A stretch of DNA of 64,000 nucleotides from positions 310,001 through 374,000 of the forward strand of contig NZ_JBBHER010000002.1 in NCBI RefSeq assembly GCF_037646705.1, in the 5' to 3' direction. This document shows positions 41,813-49,617 of the stretch, piece after piece. Made by a program: the position numbers and the translations under genes. Each line of letters starts with the position of its first letter. Position 1 is the stretch's first letter. Under the pieces are notes generated by a model. That model did no database searches. It was not told the origin of the DNA and saw nothing but the letters and a program-made list of their open reading frames with translations. The DNA comes from Pikeienuella litoralis. GTDB lineage: Bacteria; Pseudomonadota; Alphaproteobacteria; Rhodobacterales; Rhodobacteraceae.

Positions 41813-42958
41813 ATGCGTCTGAATCAGTGCCACAACTTCCATGATTTCCGCGAATTGGCGCGGCGGCGGCTGCCGCGGCCGATTTTCGATTATATCGACG
41901 GCGCGGCCGACGATGAGCGCACCAAGGCGCGGAACACGGCGGCGTTCGACGAGGTCGACCTGGTGCCGAACGTCCTGCGGGGGGTGGCGGATATCGATCT
42001 CTCGGTGACGGTGATGGGCAAGACGCTCGCCATGCCGTTCTATTGCTCGCCGACGGCGCTGCAGCGGTTGTTCCATCATGGGGGGGAGCGCGCGGCGGGG
42101 GCGGCGGCGGCGAAGTTCGGGACCATGTTCGGGGTCTCCTCGCTCGCCACCTACAGCATGGAGGCGCTCCGCAAGGAGTTCGACAATCCGCAGGTCTACC
42201 AGTTCTATTTCCACAAGGATCGCGGGCTGAACGCGGTGATGATGGAGCGGGCCAAGGCCGCCGGCGTCGACGCGATGATGCTGACGGTGGACAGCATAAC
42301 CGGGGGCAACCGCGAGCGCGATCTGCGCACCGGATTCTCGATCCCGTTCCGGCTGACGCTGGGGGGGATCGCCGCCTTCGCGGTGAAGCCGGCCTGGGGG
42401 ATCAACTATCTCACGCATGAGAAATTCAGCCTGCCGCAGCTCGACGAGCATGTGGACATGGGGGGCGGCGCGCTCTCCATCGGGCGCTATTTCACCGAGA
42501 TGCTGGACCCCGAGCTTTCGTGGGACGACGTGGCGAAGATGGTGGCGGAGTGGGACGGGCAGTTCTGCCTCAAGGGCGTCATGTCGGTGGCGGACGCGCG
42601 GCGCGCGGCCGAGATCGGCTGCACCGCGATCGTGCTCTCGAATCATGGCGGCCGGCAGCTCGACGGGTCGCGGACCGGGTTCGACCAGCTGGCCGAGATC
42701 GTCGACGCGGTGGGCGACCGGATCGACGTGCTGATGGATGGCGGCGTGCAGCGGGGAAGCCATGTGCTGAAGGCGCTCAGCCTCGGCGCGAAGGCGGTGG
42801 GGGCGGGGCGCTATTACCTCTTCCCGCTGGCGGGCGCGGGCCAGGCCGGGGTCGAGCGGGCGCTGGGCCTGATGCGGGACGAGCTCCTGCGCGACATGCG
42901 CCTGATGGGCGCGTCGAAGATCAGCGATCTCACCCGCGGCAATCTCAAGGTCAGGTGA
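41813..42958 (+). CDS. FMN-dependent alpha-hydroxy-acid dehydrogenase (LldD/L-lactate dehydrogenase type)
   Basis: 381-aa TIM-barrel flavoenzyme oxidising an L-2-hydroxy acid (lactate, glycolate, mandelate class) to the 2-oxo acid. FDYIDGAADDE is the usual N-terminal signature and LTVDSITGGNRERDLRTGF a substrate-proximal region. The catalytic histidine and FMN contacts are in VLSNHGGRQLDGS, and VLMDGGVQRGSHVLKALSLGA is the phosphate-binding end. A double Shine-Dalgarno (GGAGGACGGAGG) precedes the ATG. It appears to stand alone, converging on the DNA methyltransferase gene with a six-base gap. Substrate unresolved; lactate is the default. Confidence 0.88.
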   Translation: MRLNQCHNFHDFRELARRRLPRPIFDYIDGAADDERTKARNTAAFDEVDLVPNVLRGVADIDLSVTVMGKTLAMPFYCSPTALQRLFHHGGERAAGAAAAKFGTMFGVSSLATYSMEALRKEFDNPQVYQFYFHKDRGLNAVMMERAKAAGVDAMMLTVDSITGGNRERDLRTGFSIPFRLTLGGIAAFAVKPAWGINYLTHEKFSLPQLDEHVDMGGGALSIGRYFTEMLDPELSWDDVAKMVAEWDGQFCLKGVMSVADARRAAEIGCTAIVLSNHGGRQLDGSRTGFDQLAEIVDAVGDRIDVLMDGGVQRGSHVLKALSLGAKAVGAGRYYLFPLAGAGQAGVERALGLMRDELLRDMRLMGASKISDLTRGNLKVR

Positions 42959-42964
42959 CGGCGG

Positions 42965-44104
42965 TCACGCGGCGCGCCTGAGCGGGTTTTCGGCCAGGAC
43001 CGGCTCGAAGATCCGCTCGGCCAGATAGCGGACGACCGGCACCGCGACGCCGTCTCCCGCCAGCTTGTAGGCGTCGGTGTAGCGGGGCGGGAGGGCGTAG
43101 CTCTCGGGCAGGCCCATCAGCGCCGCGGCCTCCCGCGCCGAGAGGAGGCGGGTGCGCACGCGCGCGCCGTCGATCAGCATCAGCGTCTGGCGGCTGGAGC
43201 CGCCGGCCGGGGTCCGGAGGCAGCCGGCGACCTCGTCGAAGCGGACCTCCGCGCGCTGGCGCTTCACGCCGTCGGCGTCGGCCCGGGTTCTGCGGTAGAC
43301 CGCGCCGACGAGCCGGGCGCCGGACCGCTTCGCCGCCTCGACCTTGGCGCGGTTATGCGGGGTCATCATCTCCAGCAGGCGCCGGGTCTCGTCGGCGCTG
43401 TGCCAGGCGACGCCTTCGGGGGCGTCCTCGATCAGGCCGGAGAGCGTGCTGTTGCGGGGCGGCGGCGCGGGGAGGCGCCACCAGACCCACCGGGCCGCCG
43501 CCGCGCGCGACAGGCGCCGATGCGCGGCGAGAAGCGCGGGCGGATGCCAGAGCGGGGAGGCGGCGCCCTGAAGCCCGGCCGGCAGGCTTTGGTCGCCCCG
43601 CGCCCCGATCATGAAGAAGCGCGGGCGCGATTGCGGCAGGAAATGCGCCGCGTCGACGACGACGGCGCCGAAGCGATAGCCGAGGCCGGAAAAGGCGGCG
43701 GCGAGGGTCGCGAAATCCCGCCCGCCATTGCTGGTGATGGCGCCGCAGACATTCTCGAGGGCGATCATCCTCGGGCCGCGCCCCTCGGCGTGAAGCTGGC
43801 GAACGAGGCGCCAGAACGGGCGGAACATGCCGCTCCGCCGGCCGGCGAGGCCGGCGCCCTTGCCGGCGAGGGAGAGGTCCTGGCAGGGGAAGGAGGCCCA
43901 GATCAGGTCCGCCGCCCCCGGAATCTCCTCGGGCGCCACCAGCGCCACATCCTTGACCAGAAGCGCCCCCGCGCCGTGATTGGCGCGGTAGCTGGCGGCT
44001 TTCTTCGGGTCGATCTCGTTGGCGAACAGGCAGTCCCATCCGGGGCCGAGCCCGACCCCGGCCATGCCGCCTCCCGCGAAGAAATCGTAATAGGTCCGCC
44101 GCAT
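42965..44104 (-). CDS. DNA (cytosine-5-)-methyltransferase, solitary
   Basis: 379-aa C5-cytosine DNA methyltransferase. Motif I is DFFAGGGMAGVGL (residues 7-19), motif IV the catalytic PCQ at 73-75, motif VI ENV at 117-119, motif VIII QSRPR at 158-162. The target-recognition region follows (about 190-310), and motif X is YKLAGDGVAVPVVRYLAERI near the C-terminus. All catalytic elements are present, so it should be active. No restriction endonuclease, Vsr nickase or specificity gene lies beside it, which points to an orphan or regulatory methylase. GC content is like the host, so it is not recently acquired. Recognition sequence cannot be predicted. Confidence 0.92.
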   Translation of the reverse strand: MRRTYYDFFAGGGMAGVGLGPGWDCLFANEIDPKKAASYRANHGAGALLVKDVALVAPEEIPGAADLIWASFPCQDLSLAGKGAGLAGRRSGMFRPFWRLVRQLHAEGRGPRMIALENVCGAITSNGGRDFATLAAAFSGLGYRFGAVVVDAAHFLPQSRPRFFMIGARGDQSLPAGLQGAASPLWHPPALLAAHRRLSRAAAARWVWWRLPAPPPRNSTLSGLIEDAPEGVAWHSADETRRLLEMMTPHNRAKVEAAKRSGARLVGAVYRRTRADADGVKRQRAEVRFDEVAGCLRTPAGGSSRQTLMLIDGARVRTRLLSAREAAALMGLPESYALPPRYTDAYKLAGDGVAVPVVRYLAERIFEPVLAENPLRRAA

Positions 44105-44485
44105 GCCGCCTCCATCGCCGCGCGCCGATTAGACCGGACCGGCGCCGGCAGGCCAAGACGCGCGGGGCGAGAAAACCGCTCCGACGCGAAAATATCGCCG
44201 CTATCGGGCCGGATGGACGGCGCGGAGGCGGGGCTCCCGAGGGGCGGAGCGGGAGTTATTGGCGATAAATGGCGTCCGAATTTTTATCGGTGATAAGATA
44301 TTTATCTGGCGAATAGGTTAACAGGTAAATTGACGATTCAAAATATGAAATAAACAGAAAGTATTATGATTTTATATGTCAAGGATGAAGTGGAGCGTAT
44401 ATTTATGGTCCTCATCGGGCGCGACGTTGAAATCTGGCGGTCATCCGGATAAAATGAAAGGCGTTCTCGAAACAACTGGAGTCAA
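44105..44485. other. AT-rich promoter region with GATAA-type inverted repeats
   Basis: About 380 bases. The right 240 bases are markedly AT-rich against the surrounding 70% GC. ATTGGCGATAAA (44258-44269) is the reverse of a sequence upstream of lepA. TTATC-GGT-GATAA (44284-44296) is an inverted repeat similar to the lepA palindromes. Presumably the promoter of the solute-binding protein gene at 44486. A 28-codon frame at 44366-44452 is noted but not supported. No RNA gene recognised. Confidence 0.5.
44284..44296. repeat. Inverted repeat TTATCGGTGATAA
   Basis: Five-base arms TTATC/GATAA about a GGT centre, upstream of the solute-binding protein gene. It resembles the TTATCGC..GCGATAA palindromes around lepA and may bind the same unknown factor. 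Confidence 0.4.
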
Positions 44486-46093
44486 ATGACGATGAGTGGC
44501 GATTCGGAGATGATGGATCGGCTGGCGGCGGCGGCGAAGGCGGGCAGGCTCTCGCGGCGCGGCTTCCTCGGCAGCGCGACCGCCGCCGGCGTGACCGCGG
44601 CGACCGCGAGCGGCCTCTGGGCGACCCATGCGCGCGCCGAACCGAAGCGGGGCGGGACCTTCCGGTGGGGGATCCATGACGGCAACACGACCGACAGCCA
44701 TGATCCGGCCACCTACACCACCCGCCAGCAGGCGTTTCTCGCGTTTCAGCATCGAAGCACGCTGACGATGATCGCCTCGGACAACACGCTCGCCGGCGAC
44801 CTCGCGACCGAATGGAGCGCGACGCCGGACGCGACGGAGTGGACCTTCAAGATCACCGACAAGGCCAGCTTTCACAGCGGCAGGAAGCTGACGGCGGAGG
44901 ACGTCGTCGCCTCGCTCAACCATCACCGGGGCGCGGATTCGACCTCCGCCGCCAAGGAGCTGCTCGGCGCCGTCACCGAGATCGTCGCCGATGACGCGCA
45001 CACCGTCACCATCAAGCTCTCCGGCGGCAACGCCGACCTGCCGTGGCTGCTGACGGATTATCATTTCGTGATCTGCCCGGCCAACACCGACGGCTCGATC
45101 GAGTGGCGCTCCGGCGACGGCAGCGGCCCCTACAGGATCGACAACGGCGAATTCGGCGTGCGCTGGGACCTCAGCCGGTTCGACGGCTGGCACGGCGAGG
45201 GCGCGTATTTCGACAAGGTCGTGATGCTGATCCTCAACGACGCCAACGCGCGCCAGACCGCGCTGATGACCGGCGACGTCGATTGCATTTCGCTGGTCGA
45301 GGTCAAGACGCTGTCGCTGCTGCAGCGCGCGCCGAATATCGAGATCGACAATGTGGCCTCCGGCTCGGCGATCACCATGCCGATGTTCTGCGACCGGGCG
45401 CCCTTCGACAATCCGGACGTGCGCATGGCGCTGAAGCTGGCGATGGACCGCGAGGAGATCGTCGAGAAGATCGCCTTCGGCGCCGGCACGATCGGCAATG
45501 ATTTCCATCTGACGGCGGGGCAGCCCTATTTCCCCGCGGACATTCCGCAGCGCGAATACGACCCGGAGCAGGCGAAGTTCCTGCTGAAGAAGGCGGGGGC
45601 CGAGGGGCTCTCGATCAGCCTCCATGCGGCGGACAACGTTCTTCCGGGCGCGGTGGACATGTGCGTGCTCTATTCCGAGCAGGCGAAGAAGGCGGGGATC
45701 GACATCACGCCGGTCCGCGCCCCGAATGACGGCTATTACGCCGATGTCTGGATGAAGCAGCCGTTCACCACCGCCGCCTGGGGGCCGCGGCCGACGCCGG
45801 ACGTGATCTTCACGCAGGCCTATCAGGCCGGCGCGGTCTGGAACGAGAGCCATTGGGACAACGAGCGGTTCAACGAGCTGCTGCCGATCGCGCGGGCCGA
45901 GCTCGACGACGCGAAGCGCGCCGAGATGTACCGCGAGATGTGCATGCTGATGCGCGACGACGGCGGCACGATCATCCCGTTCTTCAACAATTTCGTCTAC
46001 GCCCGTTCGAGCAAGGTTCGGCACGGACCCGAACAGGCCGCGAACTGGGAATGCGACGGCGCGCGGGCGCCGAGCCGCTGGTGGTTCGCCTGA
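44486..46093 (+). CDS. ABC transporter substrate-binding protein (family 5, peptide/opine type), Tat-exported
   Basis: 535-aa periplasmic binding protein of the DppA/OppA class. The twin-arginine motif SRRGFLG (residues 23-29) followed by an Ala-rich stretch ending ARA-EP indicates Tat export. Family regions include GGTFRWGIHDGNTTDSHDPA, LATEWSATPDATEWTFKI and DNPDVRMALKLAMDREEIVE. Normally such genes are followed by two permease and ATPase genes; here the next gene is on the other strand, so this is an orphan receptor that must use a permease encoded elsewhere. Transcribed from an unusually AT-rich upstream region. Confidence 0.88.
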   Translation: MTMSGDSEMMDRLAAAAKAGRLSRRGFLGSATAAGVTAATASGLWATHARAEPKRGGTFRWGIHDGNTTDSHDPATYTTRQQAFLAFQHRSTLTMIASDNTLAGDLATEWSATPDATEWTFKITDKASFHSGRKLTAEDVVASLNHHRGADSTSAAKELLGAVTEIVADDAHTVTIKLSGGNADLPWLLTDYHFVICPANTDGSIEWRSGDGSGPYRIDNGEFGVRWDLSRFDGWHGEGAYFDKVVMLILNDANARQTALMTGDVDCISLVEVKTLSLLQRAPNIEIDNVASGSAITMPMFCDRAPFDNPDVRMALKLAMDREEIVEKIAFGAGTIGNDFHLTAGQPYFPADIPQREYDPEQAKFLLKKAGAEGLSISLHAADNVLPGAVDMCVLYSEQAKKAGIDITPVRAPNDGYYADVWMKQPFTTAAWGPRPTPDVIFTQAYQAGAVWNESHWDNERFNELLPIARAELDDAKRAEMYREMCMLMRDDGGTIIPFFNNFVYARSSKVRHGPEQAANWECDGARAPSRWWFA

Positions 46094-46097
46094 GTTG

Positions 46098-46132
46098 AAA
46101 AAGGCCCCGCCGCCTGCTCGGGCGGCGGGGCC
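46098..46132 (-). terminator. Intrinsic terminator, strongest for the minus strand
   Basis: Perfect 12-base stem GGCCCCGCCGCC (46103-46114) / GGCGGCGGGGCC (46121-46132) with loop TGCTCG. On the minus strand it is followed by TTTTT, a classical intrinsic terminator for the copper-chaperone operon. For plus-strand transcripts from the binding-protein gene it gives the hairpin without a T-tract. Confidence 0.85.
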
Positions 46133-46153
46133 GGTCTGACGGGTGATCGCCCT

Positions 46154-46699
46154 TCAGTCGTCGGTCTTCGGCGCGCCGTGGCCATGATCGTGGCGATCGT
46201 GATCGGCGTGATCCGGGGCGTCATGGCCCGAATGGCCGTGATCCGAATGGCCGTGGCCCGAATGGGCGGGCGCGCCGTCCCGGGCCTTGACCGGGGTGTC
46301 CACCACCAGCGTCGCGCCGCTCCCGAAGGTGAGCGTGATCGGGACGCTGTCGCCGGGGAGGAGCGGGCGCTTCAGCCCCATCAGCATGATGTGATAGCCG
46401 CCGGGGGCCATCACGATCTCGCCGCCATGGGGGAGATCGACGGACTCGACCGCGCGCATCTTCATCACGCCGTCCTGCATCAGGCTTTCGTGAAGCTCGG
46501 TGCGCGCGGCGACGTCGGAGGCGACGCCGATGAGCGTGTCGGCCGGCCCGGTGTTCTTCAGGCTGACATAGGCGCCGCTGGTCTTCGCGCTCGCGGCGGG
46601 CGCGAAGGCGAAGGGGTCCACCGCCATGATGGCGTCGGCGGCGGCGGACAGCGGCAGGAGCGCCGCGGCGAAGGCGGCGGCGAGAAGGCGGGTTTTCAT
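46154..46699 (-). CDS. Periplasmic copper chaperone PCu(A)C with His-rich tail
   Basis: 181-aa secreted copper(I) carrier that helps assemble the CuA or CuB centre of cytochrome oxidase. Signal peptide residues about 1-21, ending LSAAA-DA. The diagnostic H-x10-M-x21-H-x-M copper site is fully present: His in ELHES, Met in VMKM, His and Met in GGYHIML. The last 40 residues are an extra His/Asp-rich tail (HSGHGHSDHGHSGH-like), which could bind more copper or nickel/zinc. Follows the DUF2946-like gene by 35 bases in a two-gene operon closed by the terminator at 46098. Confidence 0.92.
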   Translation of the reverse strand: MKTRLLAAAFAAALLPLSAAADAIMAVDPFAFAPAASAKTSGAYVSLKNTGPADTLIGVASDVAARTELHESLMQDGVMKMRAVESVDLPHGGEIVMAPGGYHIMLMGLKRPLLPGDSVPITLTFGSGATLVVDTPVKARDGAPAHSGHGHSDHGHSGHDAPDHADHDRHDHGHGAPKTDD

Positions 46700-46734
46700 G
46701 TGATCTTCCTTGCAAAAGCATATCGTGAGCGCGG

Positions 46735-47082
46735 TCAGGACATGGCTTTCGCAGGGGGCGCGCGGGGATGGTGCGCGGTGAGCGCGGCGCGGCGCGGCGC
46801 GGCGCGCGGGAGCGCCGGCGCGGGCGCGGCGCGGATCCGGATGCGGGGAGCGGGCTGGAGCGCGGGCGCCGCCAGGATCAGCGGCGCGGCGGCGAGGCAG
46901 TCGTCGCAGGCGACGAGGCCGGGGGCGGGCGCGCCGGGGCGCGGGGCCCCAAGCTCGAAATCATAGGTGGCGAGGCCGAGGCCGCAGATCACCTCCCCGC
47001 CCGCCGCGAGCGCGGGGCGCGGGCCGGTGGCGAGCCCGATCAGGAGAGCGAGGCAGAGCCGAAGAAGGAGGTGAGGCCGCAT
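46735..47082 (-). CDS. DUF2946-like small secreted protein linked to copper genes
   Basis: 115-aa protein with an N-terminal signal or membrane segment (LLLRLCLALLIGLATGPRPALA), then an ICG...CDDCLAAAPLIL region with cysteines spaced as in DUF2946 proteins, and a Pro/Ala/Arg-rich C-terminus ending HHPRAPPAKAMS. DUF2946 genes usually neighbour copper chaperones or TonB copper receptors, which fits the PCu(A)C gene 35 bases downstream. The molecular role is unknown; the high Ala/Pro/Arg content of the tail lowers certainty about exact ends. Confidence 0.6.
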   Translation of the reverse strand: MRPHLLLRLCLALLIGLATGPRPALAAGGEVICGLGLATYDFELGAPRPGAPAPGLVACDDCLAAAPLILAAPALQPAPRIRIRAAPAPALPRAAPRRAALTAHHPRAPPAKAMS

Positions 47083-47179
47083 GGTGCGATGATGGCCGCG
47101 CGGCCGGACCCGGACAAGCCCCCGGACAAGCGGCGCGGCGCCGCATCGCGGCGGCCGCGAAGCGCCCGGGCGGCGGACG

Positions 47180-47467
47180 TCAGGCGGAGGCGCGGGCCTT
47201 CGCGATTTCCTTCTTCACCTTCAGCGCGCGCGGCGAGAGATCTTCGTCGCGGGCCTTGTCGAGATAGGCGTCGAGCCCGCCGCGATGATCGACCGTGCGG
47301 AGCGCGGAGGTGGTGATGCGGAACCGGAACGCCCGGCCGAGCGTCTCGCTCCCCAGCGTGACCTTGCCCAGATTGGGCAGATAGCGCCGGCGCGTCTTGA
47401 TGTTGGAATGGCTGACGCGGTTGCCGGTCAGCACACCCTTGCCTGAGAGTTCGCAGCGACGGGACAT
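47180..47467 (-). CDS. rpmB: 50S ribosomal protein L28
   Basis: 95-aa ribosomal protein. MSRRCELSGKGVLTGNRVSH is the L28 opening; SNIKTRRRYLPNLGKVTL and FRFRITTSALRTVDHRGGLD follow. Length is as in other Alphaproteobacteria (longer than the 78-aa E. coli protein owing to the C-terminal extension). GAGGAAAA precedes the ATG. Monocistronic between the copper operon and a divergent aminotransferase. Confidence 0.97.
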   Translation of the reverse strand: MSRRCELSGKGVLTGNRVSHSNIKTRRRYLPNLGKVTLGSETLGRAFRFRITTSALRTVDHRGGLDAYLDKARDEDLSPRALKVKKEIAKARASA

Positions 47468-47670
47468 CGGTTTTCCTCGGCGGTCAGAATGGGAGCGCCG
47501 CCCCGATGGGCGCGCCTGAAAACAGAGTGCGCCTTTTAGGCGCGAGTCGGAGAAGCGTCAAGCGCCGGGGGGCCGGAAGGCGCGGCCTGTCCCGACGAAA
47601 ATCCATATCTGGCTCTTACCGGAGAGCGCGCCGCCGGTCTAGGGTCGCGGAACCGAAGCGAAAAGGGACG

Positions 47671-49014
47671 ATGGATATGATGGACGGAGCGCGCCCCACC
47701 GAATCGAAGCTCGCCCTTTCATGGGGGAGGGAGGAGATCATCGCCCGGCGCGAGCGGTATTTCGCGGCGACGCAGCGCGCGTTCACGCCCTATGAGACGC
47801 CGCTGATCCTGAAGCGCGGCCAGGGCCAGTATCTCTGGGACGAGAATGGCGACAGGCTGATCGACCTTCTCGGCATGAATCTCTGCATCAGCGTCGGTCA
47901 CGCGCATCCGGCGGTGGTCGAGGCGGTGAGGGAGCAGGCGGGCGAGCTGACCCATTGCACGACGATGTTCTATCATCCGGCGCCCGGACATCTGGCGGAG
48001 GAGCTGGCCGCGACCATGCCGGCGGGGAGCGACTGGGTGGCGCATTTCACCAATTCGGGGGCGGAGGCCATCGATCTCGCGCTGATGATGGCGCGCTCCA
48101 GCACCGGCAATCAGGATGTGATCTCGCTCCGGAACTCCTATCACGGCGCCACCTATGGCGCGCAGAGCGTGACCGGGGTGCGGAATTTCCGCCATAACAT
48201 CGCGCAATTGTCGAACATCACCTTCGCCGCGGAGCCGAACCAGTATCGCGGCGCCTTCGGCGAAGGGACCCAGCCCTATCTCGACGATCTCGACCGCACG
48301 ATCGCCTACACCACCAGCGGCGCGCTGGCGGCGATGCTGATCGAGCCGGTGCAGGGCTATGGCGGCATCGTGCCGATGCCCGAGGGCTACATGAAGGGCG
48401 CGTTCGAGCGGGTGCGCGCGGCCGGCGGGCTCTGCATCGTCGACGAGGTGCAATCGGGCTTCGGCAAGACCGGAGACGCGCTCTGGTGTTTCGATGCGCA
48501 TGGCGTGGTTCCGGATATCGTGGTCCTCGCCAAGGGCATCGGCAACGGCATCCCGCTCGGCGCGGTGGTGGCGAAGCGCGAGGTCGCCGACGCGATGGCC
48601 GACAAGTTCCTCTTTCACACCTACGGCGCCAATCCGGTTGCCTGCGCCGCCGGGCGCGCGGTGCTGCGGGTGATCGAGGAGGAGAAGCTGATCGACAACG
48701 CCCGCACCGTCGGCGCGCGGCTCCACGAGGGGCTTCTCGCGCTGAAGGAGCGGCACGAGATCATCGGCGACGTGCGCGGGCGCGGCTTCATGCTGGCGAT
48801 CGAGCTGGTCAAGGACCGCGAGACCAAGGAGCCGGCGCCCGACGAGACCGCCTATGTCTTCGAGCGGACGAGGGAGAACGGGCTCGTCATGTCGAAATCC
48901 GGCAATTTCAAGAATATCCTGCGCATGACGCCGCCGCTCTGCCTCTCGCATGACGATGTCGAGCCGGTGATGGCGGCGCTGGAGGCGAGCTTCGCCGCGC
49001 TCGCCCGGCGCTGA
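47671..49014 (+). CDS. Class III PLP-dependent aminotransferase (AGXT2-like)
   Basis: 447-aa fold-type I aminotransferase. TNSGAEAIDLALMMAR is the cofactor-phosphate region, CIVDEVQSGFGKTGDALWCF carries the PLP-ring aspartate, and the Schiff-base lysine is K288 in VLAKGIGNGIPLGAVV. HTYGANPVACAAGRAVL and GDVRGRGFMLAIELVKD follow. Similar to alanine-glyoxylate/omega-amino acid aminotransferases; amino donor unclear. ATGs at 47671, 47677 and 47680 are all possible. Because AAGGGA lies only two to three bases before the first, the second (445 aa) may be the true start. Confidence 0.88.
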   Translation: MDMMDGARPTESKLALSWGREEIIARRERYFAATQRAFTPYETPLILKRGQGQYLWDENGDRLIDLLGMNLCISVGHAHPAVVEAVREQAGELTHCTTMFYHPAPGHLAEELAATMPAGSDWVAHFTNSGAEAIDLALMMARSSTGNQDVISLRNSYHGATYGAQSVTGVRNFRHNIAQLSNITFAAEPNQYRGAFGEGTQPYLDDLDRTIAYTTSGALAAMLIEPVQGYGGIVPMPEGYMKGAFERVRAAGGLCIVDEVQSGFGKTGDALWCFDAHGVVPDIVVLAKGIGNGIPLGAVVAKREVADAMADKFLFHTYGANPVACAAGRAVLRVIEEEKLIDNARTVGARLHEGLLALKERHEIIGDVRGRGFMLAIELVKDRETKEPAPDETAYVFERTRENGLVMSKSGNFKNILRMTPPLCLSHDDVEPVMAALEASFAALARR

Positions 49015-49027
49015 GGGGGCGGGCGCC

Positions 49028-49498
49028 CTATTTGTAGAGCGTGTAGTAGAACTCCACCGCTCTTCGGGCCGTCAGGTCGCGCTGGCATTCCGCGGCCCAG
49101 ATATAGCGGATGCTGCCGTCTTCGCCGGCCTCATAGGCGCGCCGGCATTCCGAATCGCGGTCGCTGATCCAGCGCCGCTGCGACGCGAGCAGGCGCGGCC
49201 AGTCTCCGGCGGCCTGCGCGCGGGCCTTCATCGGCTTCCACCAGGCGTTCAGCCAGGCGTCCCAGGCGCCATGCTCGCGCTGAATGCATTCGACGAGACC
49301 GAGCGTGGTCTGGTCCGGGCAATTCGCCGACAGAAGGCCGACGCAGGCGTCGATCGTCTGCGCCGCCGAGCCGGTCCGGGCGGCGGCGGCGACGCATTGG
49401 TCGATGGCCGCGACATCCTGGGGGCTGGGCTGATTGTCCTGAGCCGGCGCGGCGCCGGCGAGGGCGCAGAGGGCGGCGGCGAAAACAAGCGTTTTCAT
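49028..49498 (-). CDS. Secreted LprI-like (DUF1311) protein
   Basis: 156-aa protein with a signal peptide of about 19 residues (ending GAAPA-QD) and the DUF1311/lysozyme-inhibitor LprI-like domain: repeated cysteines (CVAAAA, ACVGLL, NCPDQ), then RRWISDRDSECRRAYE and AAECQRDLTARRAVEF. Members are periplasmic; some inhibit C-type lysozyme, most are uncharacterised. Start at 49498 rather than the in-frame ATG at 49514, because that upstream ATG is part of the GGGAGA ribosome-binding site seven bases before the chosen start. Confidence 0.82.
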   Translation of the reverse strand: MKTLVFAAALCALAGAAPAQDNQPSPQDVAAIDQCVAAAARTGSAAQTIDACVGLLSANCPDQTTLGLVECIQREHGAWDAWLNAWWKPMKARAQAAGDWPRLLASQRRWISDRDSECRRAYEAGEDGSIRYIWAAECQRDLTARRAVEFYYTLYK

Positions 49499-49617
49499 GG
49501 TCGTATCTCCCATGAGCGGGGCGACGCGCGACCACTTTAACACGGAATCGGCGCTCTGCGCAGCGAAAGCGCGGCGCGCCCGCCGGGGGAGAGAGACGGG
49601 CCGGCGGGCCGGCGCTC

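Noticed and set aside
44366..44452. 28-codon open frame in the AT-rich promoter region
   Set aside because: No ribosome-binding site, no recognisable similarity, and it lies within the probable promoter/leader of the binding-protein gene.
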